A DNA stretch of 64,000 nucleotides from Hohaiivirga sp031546825 (GTDB lineage: Bacteria; Pseudomonadota; Alphaproteobacteria; Rhizobiales; Beijerinckiaceae), in NCBI GenBank assembly GCA_031546825.1, contig JAVBJU010000003.1:1-64000 (forward strand), given 5' to 3'. How positions within the stretch are numbered: position 1 is the stretch's first letter; each line of letters opens with the position of its first letter. Below are positions 1 to 8,773 of this stretch, piece by piece. Both the position numbers and the translations under genes were made by a program. A model generated the notes under the pieces. The model searched no databases, was not told the DNA's origin, and saw nothing but the letters and a program-made list of their open reading frames with translations.

Positions 1-2
1 TC

Positions 3-140
3 GCTATACTCGGTCAGGATAGGCGTCTGGCAAAGGATTTCGAACGCTCAATACTCAGCGCTGAAGCATGGATGACCATCGCAAGTATCAGAGCAACAAT
101 ACGAAAAATCGCAACCTATGGATTATGAGTCAGGCTCTTA
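3..140 (+). mobile_element. C-terminal remnant of an IS5-family (IS427-like) transposase with right end
   Basis: Reading from base 3 to the TGA at 126-128 gives about 41 residues containing LGQDRRLAKDFE and AWMTIASIRATIRKIA. This is the characteristic C-terminus of IS5-family DDE transposases, where the usual text is close to GRNRRLAKDFE followed by an AW-IAS-R helix. The window edge cuts off the rest. Immediately downstream, ATTATGAGTCAGGCTC (122-137) reads like the right terminal inverted repeat of an IS427-group element, and it is followed by TTAA (138-141), which fits insertion at a TA-containing target. The junction falls inside the broken AAA-ATPase reading frame on the other strand, so the element interrupted that gene. 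The family call is fairly secure; the exact IS end is inferred. Confidence 0.75.
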
Positions 141-769
141 AGTGCCAGCATCAGACCAGTTCTGGCCGCCGGAATATAAACAGGTTGGTGGAGGGTTGCC
201 GACTTTGATCCAAAAAGGCAGAAATTGATAATAGCCTTATGAATATAATTATTTATAGTTAGTGCTATGGCTTTGTTCCCAAGTCTAATCGGGAGCCCTA
301 TCCTTGTCAGAAAAGGATCTTCTCCTTGCCGTTTTTCAACAGACAGCTCAATTATCAAAAAATCTGGGATTCGTTTTGAAATTCTGACATTAAGAGAGAA
401 CGGTTTTGTGGTATTTGAGATGATTTTTATTTTTGTTTTTGAGAAATTGTCGTATGCGAAGATCCCGTTAAGAAATTTACGACCGTTCTTTACGAAGCAA
501 CCATTTATATGGTTGGCGATACTTCTGATTAGTTCATTAGTTATTTCGACAGAAAAAAATTACTCTTCCTGAATTTCTTTAGAATGAGGAAAATAATCGA
601 GCGCCAAAGAGTTGTTGACTAGCAGATCGTCAAGGTTGGACATTGCCCAAAGTAAAGATGCTATGTAGCTTTTGCCAGTGTTGTTTTTGCCTACCAGCAT
701 GACAAGAGGAGCCAGCTCTATTTCCGCAGAACGAACTCTTCCAAGATTTTCAACCTGAAATTTTAACAC
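116..769 (-). pseudogene. Broken AAA-family (OLD/AbiEii-like) ATPase gene: in-frame stop and IS truncation
   Basis: A GTG at 769 opens a 69-codon frame with a Walker A motif, GKNNTGKS (about residues 27-34), preceded by LKFQVENLGRVRSAEIELAP. This is the N-terminal strand-loop of ABC/OLD-type AAA ATPases. A TAA at 560-562 stops it, but the same frame then stays open from 559 to the TAG at 116. That stretch includes YIPAARTGLMLALK, a motif typical of these ATPases. The last native codons are at 137-142; the remaining residues before TAG come from the IS inverted repeat. Family members usually run 350-500 residues, so the C-terminal Walker B and D-loop half is missing. Such ATPases are common in phage-defence and accessory loci. 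The local AT richness fits acquired DNA. It is most probably non-functional. Confidence 0.72.
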
Positions 770-902
770 CTTAAACTCTCACACACAGCACACAGAATAG
801 ATTTTTAGCACAACGCCGCGAGCCAGAGAACCTTTGATTCTATCAAATTTGGAAGCGAGGTTAATTTTGCCATGCGACGCATGAACAAATATCGGTCATG
901 CG

Positions 903-932
903 GAAAAAAATAAACACGCCGCTCACGCGTTG
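903..932 (-). terminator. Possible terminator at the end of the F0 operon
   Basis: On the minus strand the end of atpF reads AACGC-GTGAGCG-GCGTGTT and runs into TTTATTTTTTT. This is a short GC stem overlapping the stop codon followed by a T-rich tract. It fits an intrinsic terminator for the atp operon, but the stem is short (about five pairs, one bulge). Confidence 0.4.
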
Positions 933-1411
933 AAATGCCGTTTAACCTGCTCAAGCCCTTTGCCAATCAAGGCTTCTGCTGCTTTGCCCTTGGTCTCGGC
1001 GCGCAGGATGATTTCCGAGGCTTTGACGGCGGCCTCAATGGCTGCGGCTTTCACTTCAGCTGCGGCGGCGGTTTCGGCCTGGGCGATCTTGGCTTCGGCG
1101 GCTGCTGTGCGATTGGTAACGAAATCCTTCATTTTCTGCTGGCTTTCGCGTTCAATGCGCTGGGCTTCGGCCTTGGCATTTGCAACAATTTCGGCAGCTT
1201 CCGTTTCGGCAGCGGTGCGCTTGGCCTCGAACTCGGCCAGCAGGTTCTCTGCGTCTTCACGCAGACGCTGGGCTTCGGTGAGCTGATCGGCAACCTTCTG
1301 GGCGCGTTGATCCAGCCCGGCAGTGAGCATGCCCGGAACCTTGGCGTAGATGAGAATGCCGACGAAAATCAGAAAGGCGACGGCGACCCAGAATTCGGGA
1401 CTTGCAAACAT
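923..1411 (-). CDS. atpF: ATP synthase F0 subunit b
   Basis: Peripheral-stalk subunit of the F1F0 ATP synthase; it anchors in the inner membrane and, as a heterodimer with b', holds the F1 head against rotation. Residues 4-22 (SPEFWVAVAFLIFVGILIY) form the single membrane helix. The rest is a long, charged, Ala/Glu/Lys-rich helix of the stalk type, 162 residues in all. The longest frame begins 10 codons upstream, but the ATG at 1411 is preceded by AAGGAGAG and gives the normal MFASPEFWV start, so it is chosen. The gene lies 10 bases after atpF' and is the last gene of the F0 operon. No F1 genes are in the window, which is usual for Alphaproteobacteria. Confidence 0.96.
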   Translation of the reverse strand: MFASPEFWVAVAFLIFVGILIYAKVPGMLTAGLDQRAQKVADQLTEAQRLREDAENLLAEFEAKRTAAETEAAEIVANAKAEAQRIERESQQKMKDFVTNRTAAAEAKIAQAETAAAAEVKAAAIEAAVKASEIILRAETKGKAAEALIGKGLEQVKRHFNA

Positions 1412-1421
1412 CGGTCTCTCC

Positions 1422-1967
1422 TTACGCCTTGACCTGGTCAAGGGCGGCGTCGACGGCTTCGCTGGTGGGCGTTTTGTCGATGATGTGTTCGATCAGCGTG
1501 GTAGTGGTTTCCGCCGCGATGGAGCGAACGTTCTTCATGGCCTTTGCCTTGGTCTTGGCGATGGTGGCGTTGGCCTCGGTCATGCGACCGGCAAGCTCTT
1601 CCTCCAACGCCTTGCGCCGCATCTCGGTTTCCGCTGTGAGGCGGGCGTGGGCGGCCTGGGCGAGGCTATGGGCGTTGTTTCGTGCCTCAGCGAGCGAGGT
1701 TTCATAAGCCTTGCCGGCTTCCTCGGCCCTGACGCGCGCAGCTTCCGCGCGTTGAAGATCGCGGTTGAGAATGGCGTTGCGTTCGTCAAAAATCGACTTC
1801 ATGCGCGGCACGATGACTTTCGACATCATCAGGTAAAGCGCACCAAAGGTGATTGCCAACCAGAGAAGCTGGCCCGGATAGGTCTTGGTATCGAAGGCGG
1901 GAAAGCCGACGTCCTTGTGAGCCTGCCCGGAAACTTCGGTTCCGGCGTGCGTGTTACTGCTAGCCAT
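1422..1967 (-). CDS. atpF2: ATP synthase F0 subunit b'
   Basis: Second, divergent b-type stalk subunit (b', also called AtpX or AtpG), typical of photosynthetic bacteria and Alphaproteobacteria. After a polar N-terminal extension of about 22 residues comes FPAFDTKTYPGQLLWLAITF and the following ALYLMMSKVIVPRM, the conserved membrane helix and cytoplasmic turn of b'. A 120-residue charged helix follows. The length of 181 residues fits the family. It lies between atpE (101-base gap) and atpF (10-base gap). The presence of both b and b' rather than a b homodimer supports the taxonomic placement. Confidence 0.95.
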   Translation of the reverse strand: MASSNTHAGTEVSGQAHKDVGFPAFDTKTYPGQLLWLAITFGALYLMMSKVIVPRMKSIFDERNAILNRDLQRAEAARVRAEEAGKAYETSLAEARNNAHSLAQAAHARLTAETEMRRKALEEELAGRMTEANATIAKTKAKAMKNVRSIAAETTTTLIEHIIDKTPTSEAVDAALDQVKA

Positions 1968-2068
1968 GCGTTAAATCCCGAAAATGCCGGAGACGGCGGG
2001 GCAACCCGCCGGTAAGGTTTTTTGAAGGCAGACCAAAGCCTGCCTTCCGACCATCGTGCAGATAACGA

Positions 2069-2293
2069 TTAAAGGACGAACATCAGGAATGCGATGACCA
2101 TGCACAGAATGCCGAGACCTTCGGCAAGCGCTGCACCGACCATCGCATTCTTGAACTGGTCACTGGCGGCCGACGGGTTGCGCAGGGCACCCGAAAGGAA
2201 GTTGCCGAAAATATTGCCAACGCCGAGCGCAGCGATACCCATGCCAAGGCAAGCGAGGCCTGCGCCGAGGTATTTAAAGCTAGATAGATCCAT
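2069..2293 (-). CDS. atpE: ATP synthase F0 subunit c
   Basis: Proteolipid that forms the rotating c-ring in the inner membrane. The 74 residues make two membrane hairpin helices: a Gly-rich first helix (about residues 8-32), a polar loop with the conserved RNP (SGALRNPSAA), and a second helix carrying the proton-binding glutamate in ALAEGLGIL. The ATG at 2293 is preceded by GAAGGAGAT and gives MDLSSFKYLGAG, so a longer 97-residue frame is rejected. It sits between atpB (58-base gap) and atpF'. Confidence 0.96.
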   Translation of the reverse strand: MDLSSFKYLGAGLACLGMGIAALGVGNIFGNFLSGALRNPSAASDQFKNAMVGAALAEGLGILCMVIAFLMFVL

Positions 2294-2351
2294 CGTGATC
2301 TCCTTCAGAATGATGGTCGAAATGCCAGAATTGGAATGTGCCCGGCTTTGG

Positions 2352-3080
2352 TCAGTGACCAACGTGCAGGGCGTCGTTGAGGTAGATGCAGGTAAGAATG
2401 GCGAAGATGTAAGCCTGCAAGCAGGCCACCAGCAGTTCGAGGGCCATCAGGGCGACGGCCATCAACAGCGGGAAGGGTGAGAGAACGACGAGCGCACCCG
2501 CGCCGCCCAGCGCCACGGTGAACATGGCGAACAGCTTGAGGGCAACGTGCCCCGCCATCATATTGGCGAACAGACGCAGCGATAAGCTGATCGGGCGTGA
2601 GAGAAACGACACTACTTCGATGACTGCAAGAAGCGGCAGCAACCAGCCTGGCACGCCGCTTGGCAGGAACAGGCGCACAAAACCCATGCCGTTGTGCCAG
2701 AAACCATAAACCAGCACCGTGCCGATCACCAGAATCGCAAGGGCAGCGGTGACCACGAGCTGGCTGGTAACGGTATAGGCGTAGGGGACAAGGCCGATCA
2801 GATTTGATGCGAGCACGAAAGTGAACAGCGAGAACACCAGCGGGAAGAAGCGAAGCGCTTCCTTGCCGCCGGATTCAGTCAGCATGTTGAAAATGAGATC
2901 GTGCAGGCCCTCGGCCGCAGCCTGAGCCCGTCCGGGAATGATGGCGCGTTTGCTGGTTGCAAGCAGCAGTCCGCCAACGATGACCGCGAGAACGATCACC
3001 ATGAAAAGAGAGGCATTGCTGAACAGTATCGATTGAGACAGATACTTGATCTGGAACTGTTCGAGAGGACTGTGATCCAT
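2352..3080 (-). CDS. atpB: ATP synthase F0 subunit a
   Basis: Stator half-channel subunit that passes protons to the c-ring. The 242 residues contain five or six membrane helices. The conserved SLRLFANMMAGH carries the essential arginine, followed by the ALELLVACLQAYIFAILTCIYLNDA C-terminal helix. The start MDHSPLEQFQIK is the usual alphaproteobacterial N-terminus; a GTG three codons upstream (3089) is possible but less likely. The gene lies 35 bases after atpI and 58 before atpE. Confidence 0.96.
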   Translation of the reverse strand: MDHSPLEQFQIKYLSQSILFSNASLFMVIVLAVIVGGLLLATSKRAIIPGRAQAAAEGLHDLIFNMLTESGGKEALRFFPLVFSLFTFVLASNLIGLVPYAYTVTSQLVVTAALAILVIGTVLVYGFWHNGMGFVRLFLPSGVPGWLLPLLAVIEVVSFLSRPISLSLRLFANMMAGHVALKLFAMFTVALGGAGALVVLSPFPLLMAVALMALELLVACLQAYIFAILTCIYLNDALHVGH

Positions 3081-3115
3081 ACGTTGCACTCGCCGGTAAG
3101 AACCGTTTCCTAACT

Positions 3116-3499
3116 TCAGGAGGACTCGTGGTTGTTTTTTTTACCCGGTCGGTTCAGGACGCCTGCAGATCTGAAAAGATTCAGCATCCCTGCGCAGAAA
3201 CCGAGCAAAAGAAAAACCAGAAGCCCCCAGGGAGACCATCCGAATAATGTATCGACACCCCAACCAACCGCACCGCCAGCAAGTATACCCGAAACGAACT
3301 CGGCAGAAAGCCTGAAGGCCATACCGAGTGCATTTTGGCTTTCGCCTGCCTTGTCGCTTTGCCGGGCTTCTTCTTGCTTGCGCGCTTCAATGGTTTTGAA
3401 ACGCTCATCAAGGGAAGCCAGCCGCGCCTCCAGTTCTGTGTCGCCTACATCATTGGTGTTTTCGGCGTCAACGTTGGTATGTTTTGATGGATCCGTCAT
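3116..3499 (-). CDS. atpI: ATP synthase accessory protein I
   Basis: First gene of the F0 operon. AtpI is a small membrane protein thought to help c-ring assembly or Mg2+ supply and is not a structural subunit. The 127-residue protein has a polar, acidic N-terminal half, then two helices (about residues 62-82 and 88-108: GILAGGAVGWGVDTLFG and the PWGLLVFLLLGFCAGMLNLFR segment), the usual AtpI arrangement. The ATG at 3499, with AGAGGG upstream, is preferred to a TTG six codons earlier. Confidence 0.88.
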   Translation of the reverse strand: MTDPSKHTNVDAENTNDVGDTELEARLASLDERFKTIEARKQEEARQSDKAGESQNALGMAFRLSAEFVSGILAGGAVGWGVDTLFGWSPWGLLVFLLLGFCAGMLNLFRSAGVLNRPGKKNNHESS

Positions 3500-3566
3500 C
3501 GCGAAACCCTCTGACAACCCGCGTAGAAATCGAAAAACCAGGCTCCGAAAGCCGCGGGCACCATAT

Positions 3567-3576
3567 GGGGGGGGGG
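3567..3576. repeat. Homopolymer tract of about ten G (C on the atp coding strand)
   Basis: A run of about ten guanines lies in the 247-base gap between atpI and smc, roughly 70 bases upstream of the atpI start codon, in what should be the F0 operon promoter or leader. Runs of this length can slip during replication. It may also be a sequencing error hotspot. Confidence 0.7.
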
Positions 3577-3746
3577 CAGGGGTGTCAAGGACGTTAGACG
3601 AAGGTATGGCCTCACATCTCGCCCCCTCGAAACCAGCTGCAATGCTTTGTTATTTAAGAAAATTTGCGCATATTTCCATGGGGGCATGCGGGTGGGTCTT
3701 GGCGTATTGGTGTACGGGCGCACTTTTGTGTTCCGAAGGGCGTAAT

Positions 3747-6700
3747 TCACCCCGCATCCACCAGTTGCTCGGCGCTCTCCAGATCGACCGAAACCAGTTG
3801 CGAAACGCCCCTTTCCGCCATGGTGACACCGAACAGGCGGTCCATCCGCGCCATGGTGATCGGGTTATGGGTGATGACAATGAAACGGGTCTCGGTTTTG
3901 CCAGCCATGTCGGCCAGAAGGTCGCAGTAGCGTTCCACATTGGCATCATCAAGCGGCGCATCGACCTCGTCGAGCACGCAGATGGGCGATGGGTTGGTCA
4001 GAAACACGGCGAAAATCAAGGCAATGGCGGTCAACGCCTGTTCGCCGCCCGAGAGAAGGGTCATGGTCTGCGGCTTTTTGCCGGGGGGGCGGGCGAGAAT
4101 TTCCAGCCCTGCCTCAAGCGGATCGTCCGAATCCACCAGCGTCAATTCGGCGGTGCCGCCGGAAAACAGCGTGGTGAACAGCGTCTGGAAATGGGCATTG
4201 ACGATATCAAAGGCGGTCAGCAGTCGCTCGCGGCCCTCGCGGTTGAGGCTTGAAATCGCCTGACGCAGCCGCTTGATGGCTTCTTCGAGGTCGCTCTTTT
4301 CCGAGACAATCGCATCCTTCTTGCTTTCGATCTCCTGAAGCTCGTCCTCGGCGCGCAGATTGACGGCACCCATGCGTTCGCGGTCGACTTTAAGGCTCTC
4401 AAGCCGCTGCTCGACTTCGCTGGGATCGGGCAAGGCATCGCCGCTTTTCAGACCGGCCAGTTCGATCAGCCCGGCGGGAGTGGTTTCCAGCACTTCGGCG
4501 ATCTGCCGGGTCGTTTCGGTGACGCGGCGAATGGCCGCTTCATGGCGGGCCTGCGAGCCCGCGCGGGCCTCACGCGCAACCGAAAGTGATTCGAGCGCTT
4601 GGCGGGCGATCTTGTCGGTCTCTGCCAGTTCAGTTTCGGCGGCGGCGCGGCGGTCGGATGCCTCCACCTGCTTTTCGCGCGCCTTCTCCACCTCGGCGAT
4701 GAGCGCGCGGCGGCGGATGAAATAGGTGTCTGGTGCGTCCAGAAGCTCCTGATGCTCCTTGCGGGCGCGGGAAAGGCGGTCATTGAGGGCTTGCGCGGCT
4801 TCCTCAGCGCGTTCCATGCGCTTCGCCCAGGAAGTGATGTCCGCGGCGATTGCCTCGCGTCGGCGGGCGCGCAAAGCGGCTTCATGGGTGAGTTGCTGCA
4901 ACGCCGCCTGGGCATTGGTGGTGGCCACACGCAATTCAGCCACCTTGGTGCGCTGAGCGAGCAGCAGGGTATCGAGATGCGGCGCAGGCGTCAGCTTTTC
5001 AAAGGCGGATTTCCGCTCGGTGAGGTGCTCGGTTGTTTCACGGGCGGTTTCAGCGAGGCGGGCGAGGGTGTCGGTGAGCGCGGTTATGCGGTTCAGGGCC
5101 TCGGCTTCGCGCTTCTCGGCCTGCACAAGCTCTTCGCGTGCCCGGTCGAGGGCGCGGCGTGCGGTGTTGGCTGCGGTTAGCGCGGCATTTTCCGCTTCCG
5201 CTGCGTGGCGCACATTGTGTTGCGCGCTTTCCATTTCCACTTGCCGGGTGCTGACAATTTCGGCGGCTTCACGCGCGGCTATTTCCATGTCGCCCAGCCG
5301 GTTCTTCTCGGCAAGGCGGCGCGCGGCGGGTGTCGGGGCGTCGGGGGCAGCGGTGAAGCCATCCCAGCGCCACAGGCCGCCATCGCGGGAAACAAGGCGC
5401 TGGCCGGGCAAGAGTTGCTTTTGCGCAGTGGATGCATGGGCAGCGTCGATCACGCCGATCTGGCTCAGGCGCCGATGGAGGGCGGCGGGTGCGGCCACAT
5501 AATCGGAAAGCGGCGTGGCCACTTCCGGCAGCTTCTGCCCGATGCTTCCGTCAATCAGCAGCCAGTGAACGGGTGCCTTGATATCGTCGGTGGCATCAAG
5601 GTCATCTCCGAGCGCAGCACCGAGCGCCATTTCAAGACCCTTGTCGGTTTTGATTCGGTCGAGAATGCTGCCATCCGGCATGCCGGGAGCGGGGGCCAGG
5701 AGTTTGGCCAGCGTCCGGACTTCCGTCTCGAGCTTCTGTGCCTGCCGTTGCGCTTCCTGGAGCGGCCCGCGCAAACGATTTTCCGCCTCACGCATTTCCG
5801 CAAGCGTTTTGCGGGCGAGGTTGAGGTTTTCGTCGGCCTGCGAGGCTGAAACAGTGAGGCTCGCCAGTTGCTCCCGCAGGCCGGGAACCGGCGATTGCTG
5901 TTCCTGGGTCCGCGTGAGCGTCGCCAGCGTTTCCTCAAGGTTGCGGCGCTCGCCGTTGAGCTTGGCGATGCGCTCTTCCTCTTCACGGATGGCGCGCTCA
6001 TAACTCATGCGGCGGGCATTGAGATCGGAAATCTCGCCCTGCAACACCGCCAAAGCGGCTTCTTCTTGTGCAAGCTCCGCACTGCGCTCGTTGACCACAA
6101 GCTGCGCTGCGTGCCGTGTTTCGGTAGAAGCGCTTTCTTCCTCGACGAGTGTGGTGTTTTCTGACTTCAGGCGGATAACGGCGGCGGCGGCATCGGAACG
6201 CTCCGCTGTGCCACGGGCGATATCCTGTTCAAGCTCGGCGATGTGGCGCTTCAGTTCTTCGAGCCGTTCGCGGGCGCGTTTTTCGTCGGCGTCGAGCTCT
6301 GCCTGCGCGTGGGTGAGGCGCTGGAGGGCGGCGGCGGTTTCGGCCTCGGCATGGCGCAGGGGCGGAAGATTATGCGCCGCAACGGCTTGGGCGGTTGCCG
6401 CTTTGGTCTGTTGCTCGGTGGCATCGGCCACGGTCTTGAAATCGGCTTCGGTCTGGAGCCGGGCCTCTTCCGCCTCTTCGCGGGCATCGGCGAATGCGAT
6501 GGCGTAAGACAGGGCTTCGTATTTGCGGATTTCCGCTGAAACACCACGATAGCGCGCCGCCTGACGGCCTTGTCGTTTCAGGCTCTCGCTTTGTGATTCT
6601 ATTTCGCGCAGTACGTCATCGACGCGCAGGAGGTTTTCCTCAGCGCCCTTCAGTCGCAGTTCCGCCTCATGGCGGCGGGCGTGCAACCCGCCAATACCGG

Positions 6701-7202
6701 CGGCATCTTCGAGAATGCGGCGGCGGGCCTGGGGTTTGGCAGAGATGATTTCGTTGATCTGGCCCTGGCGCACCAGCGCGGGTGAGCGCGAACCGGTCGC
6801 GGCATCGGCAAACAGAAGCTGCACGTCGCGTGCCCGCACTTCACGCCCATTGATGCGGTAGGTGGAACCGCCTTCACGTTCGATACGCCGCGAGATTTCG
6901 AGGGCGTCGGCGTCGTTATGGCCGACCGGCGCGGTGTGTTCGGCATTGTCGATGGCGATTGATACTTCGGCGGTGTTGCGCGCCGGGCGGCTGTTGGAGC
7001 CGGAAAAAATCACATCGTCCATGCCGGACGCGCGCATGTTCTTGTAGGAGCTTTCGCCCATCACCCAGCGCAACGCTTCGACCAGGTTCGACTTTCCGCA
7101 GCCGTTCGGCCCGACCACGCCGGTGAGGCCCGGCTCAATCAGGAAATCCGTCGGTTCAACGAAGGTCTTGAACCCTGCAATGCGCAGGCGCGTAAGTTTC
7201 AT
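3747..7202 (-). CDS. smc: Chromosome segregation ATPase SMC
   Basis: Structural maintenance of chromosomes protein, the ATPase core of bacterial condensin, which compacts and resolves sister chromosomes. The 1151 residues show the full layout. N-terminal head with MKLTRLRIAGFK and Walker A GPNGCGKS (31-38); long coiled coil; central hinge (about 490-640); return coiled coil; C-terminal head with the LLSGGEQALTAIALIFAVF signature and the Walker B/D-loop VLDEVDAPLDDAN. The longest frame begins 22 codons earlier, but the ATG at 7202, preceded by GGAAGG, gives the family N-terminus. It is adjacent to a DsbA-like gene, DUF721 and mutY, a common alphaproteobacterial neighbourhood. No scpA/scpB in the window. 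Confidence 0.96.
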   Translation of the reverse strand: MKLTRLRIAGFKTFVEPTDFLIEPGLTGVVGPNGCGKSNLVEALRWVMGESSYKNMRASGMDDVIFSGSNSRPARNTAEVSIAIDNAEHTAPVGHNDADALEISRRIEREGGSTYRINGREVRARDVQLLFADAATGSRSPALVRQGQINEIISAKPQARRRILEDAAGIGGLHARRHEAELRLKGAEENLLRVDDVLREIESQSESLKRQGRQAARYRGVSAEIRKYEALSYAIAFADAREEAEEARLQTEADFKTVADATEQQTKAATAQAVAAHNLPPLRHAEAETAAALQRLTHAQAELDADEKRARERLEELKRHIAELEQDIARGTAERSDAAAAVIRLKSENTTLVEEESASTETRHAAQLVVNERSAELAQEEAALAVLQGEISDLNARRMSYERAIREEEERIAKLNGERRNLEETLATLTRTQEQQSPVPGLREQLASLTVSASQADENLNLARKTLAEMREAENRLRGPLQEAQRQAQKLETEVRTLAKLLAPAPGMPDGSILDRIKTDKGLEMALGAALGDDLDATDDIKAPVHWLLIDGSIGQKLPEVATPLSDYVAAPAALHRRLSQIGVIDAAHASTAQKQLLPGQRLVSRDGGLWRWDGFTAAPDAPTPAARRLAEKNRLGDMEIAAREAAEIVSTRQVEMESAQHNVRHAAEAENAALTAANTARRALDRAREELVQAEKREAEALNRITALTDTLARLAETARETTEHLTERKSAFEKLTPAPHLDTLLLAQRTKVAELRVATTNAQAALQQLTHEAALRARRREAIAADITSWAKRMERAEEAAQALNDRLSRARKEHQELLDAPDTYFIRRRALIAEVEKAREKQVEASDRRAAAETELAETDKIARQALESLSVAREARAGSQARHEAAIRRVTETTRQIAEVLETTPAGLIELAGLKSGDALPDPSEVEQRLESLKVDRERMGAVNLRAEDELQEIESKKDAIVSEKSDLEEAIKRLRQAISSLNREGRERLLTAFDIVNAHFQTLFTTLFSGGTAELTLVDSDDPLEAGLEILARPPGKKPQTMTLLSGGEQALTAIALIFAVFLTNPSPICVLDEVDAPLDDANVERYCDLLADMAGKTETRFIVITHNPITMARMDRLFGVTMAERGVSQLVSVDLESAEQLVDAG

Positions 7203-7237
7203 GCGGCCTTCCGGGGACAGGAGCGTGGCGATAACGA

Positions 7238-7266
7238 GGAAGCCGCCCCGGAGAGAGGCGGCTTCC
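7238..7266. other. Perfect 10-bp hairpin in the smc leader
   Basis: GGAAGCCGCC (7238-7247) and GGCGGCTTCC (7257-7266) form a perfect 10-pair stem with a nine-base loop, 36-64 bases upstream of the smc start. On the transcribed minus strand the T run precedes rather than follows the stem, so it is not a textbook terminator of the dsbA-like gene. It could act as an mRNA leader structure. Confidence 0.4.
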
Positions 7267-7376
7267 AAAAAGGAACTGTTAGGTTCTAGTCAACCGGGCG
7301 CCTTCTTGAAAGCGCGATCTTGGGTTGGAAGGCTCTCACGCATGAGCCATCCACGCAATTCACCGTTTGTGGGTAC

Positions 7377-8027
7377 TTACTTCGCCGCAACAAGCGCGGC
7401 GTCGATGGCCTGCTGGAAGTCGGCGATGGGGCGCGCGCCAACCAGACGCTTGCCGTTGATGAAGAAGGTTGGTGTGCTATCAACCTTCAGCACGTCACCA
7501 CCGCGCTTTGTCGCTTCCGCGACCTTGGCGGCCATACCAGTGTCCTGAACACAAGCATTGAACTGGGTATCCGACATGCCGGTCTGGCGCATGAGGGCGC
7601 GCAGATTGTCGAGTGGGTTCGGCGTGAAAGTCCATTTTTCCTGGAATTTGAAGAGCATATCGGAGACTGCCTGGTATTTTTCCGGGCCGGAGCAGCGTGC
7701 CAGCATGGTTGCGCCACGGGCCAGAGGATCGGTCGGCCAAGCCATTTCACGGCGGATATAGCGAACCTTGCCGGTGTCGATATAGAGCTTCTTCAGTTCC
7801 GGGTAGGTTTCCTTATGGAACTCACCGCAATGGCTGCAGGTGTAGGAAGCGTATTCATAGATTGTCACCTTGGCGTCCGCCGCGCCGAGCGGCAGATCAC
7901 CGACCGGGGAGGGCACGCCAAGCTCCAGCATTGAGGCGTCCTGGGCGTTGGCTTCGGTGACGGGTGCCATGGTGGCAAAGCCCGCAACAAGCCCGAGAAG
8001 AGCCAGAATTGCTCGACGATTCAACAT
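7377..8027 (-). CDS. DsbA-family periplasmic thiol-disulfide oxidoreductase
   Basis: Exported thioredoxin-fold protein expected to form or shuffle disulfides in periplasmic proteins. It has a signal peptide (MLNRRAILALLGLVAGFATM, cleaved around EANAQD). A thioredoxin-like fold follows with YEYASYTCSHCGEFH, whose C-S-H-C is the redox active site, and a cis-proline loop VDSTPTFFINGKRLVG. The 216-residue length fits the DsbA/thioredoxin_4 family found beside smc in Alphaproteobacteria. The start at 8027 has GGAGTGATG upstream; a frame 26 codons longer lacks support. It probably shares an operon with the upstream DUF721 gene (93-base gap). Confidence 0.9.
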   Translation of the reverse strand: MLNRRAILALLGLVAGFATMAPVTEANAQDASMLELGVPSPVGDLPLGAADAKVTIYEYASYTCSHCGEFHKETYPELKKLYIDTGKVRYIRREMAWPTDPLARGATMLARCSGPEKYQAVSDMLFKFQEKWTFTPNPLDNLRALMRQTGMSDTQFNACVQDTGMAAKVAEATKRGGDVLKVDSTPTFFINGKRLVGARPIADFQQAIDAALVAAK

Positions 8028-8120
8028 AATCACATCACTCCCTGATGAGGCGTTTTTAGCATGATTTGAGTTTGATCTGGTAGAACGGCGGTGGAAATAA
8101 GGCAAGCGCGGCCATGAGCA

Positions 8121-8642
8121 CTATAATTTTGGTGCTCTGCGGCGTTTTTCCGCAGAAATCACCTGTTCGCCGAGGCTGCGTAGGGCTTCGCGCAGGGCGA
8201 CATCCTCCAGTGGCGCGACGGTGTCTTCCACAAAGCGCTTTTCGCCTGCCGTAAGTGGCACGGGAGCCGGAGGTGGGCTTTCCCGCCGCACCGGGCCTTG
8301 TTTCAAAACGATTTTCCCCACGCATTTCCAGCCGAAATAGGTGTTGACCTTCTCAATGACCAACGGGGTGGAATGCTGTAATTCCAGGGCGAAGGCGCTT
8401 TCAACCCGCACGATCAGGGTCGCCGGGTCCGGGCGGGCACCGTCATCGAAAGAGGTGCGCCGTCGCGGCCACTGGAGCTCGAGCGGCTGGGTGAACAGCG
8501 CGAGCTTTTCACCGACAATATCCGGCCATGCGAGCAGGATGTCAGAGGAGGCAAACCCTTGCGCGGAAAGGGCGGGCGCAATACATGCATCCACCAGATC
8601 GGCGAGCGGCTGGGCCTTGTTTCTTCTTTGTGGTTTGATCAT
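8121..8642 (-). CDS. DUF721 (DciA-like) domain protein
   Basis: A 173-residue member of the DUF721 family. Its N-terminal part (PLADLVDACIAPALSAQGFASSDILLAWPDIVG) is the conserved helical region, followed by a beta-rich part (TLIVRVESAFALELQH). DUF721 includes DciA, which loads the replicative helicase in many bacteria. The alphaproteobacterial version with this smc/mutY neighbourhood is related, but whether it does the same job is inference. The ATG at 8642 (MIKPQRRNK) is chosen over a frame 20 codons longer, since it starts the conserved basic region. The gene is divergent from mutY. Confidence 0.8.
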   Translation of the reverse strand: MIKPQRRNKAQPLADLVDACIAPALSAQGFASSDILLAWPDIVGEKLALFTQPLELQWPRRRTSFDDGARPDPATLIVRVESAFALELQHSTPLVIEKVNTYFGWKCVGKIVLKQGPVRRESPPPAPVPLTAGEKRFVEDTVAPLEDVALREALRSLGEQVISAEKRRRAPKL

Positions 8643-8773
8643 GGGGTGCCGTTCTCGTGTCTCATGGACGGTGCATTGTAACGCCTGTCTGCGCTCCGGC
8701 AATACCGCTGCCGATTTTCATGTGTTATGGAGGTGCGCGTTCTCTTAGCGTTCCGCTTCTTTTGGTGCCCATC

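Noticed and set aside
267..572. A 101-residue plus-strand frame opposite the AAA-ATPase remnant
   Set aside because: It overlaps the better-supported minus frame with Walker A and PAARTG motifs, has no ribosome site and shows no family-like features.
57..900. tRNA-associated integration site at the IS scar
   Set aside because: No tRNA-like cloverleaf or direct repeat was recognised in the first 900 bases.
3132..4253. A 373-residue plus-strand frame across atpI and the 3' part of smc
   Set aside because: It is antisense to two clear genes and arises from high-GC codon bias; no conserved motif is visible.
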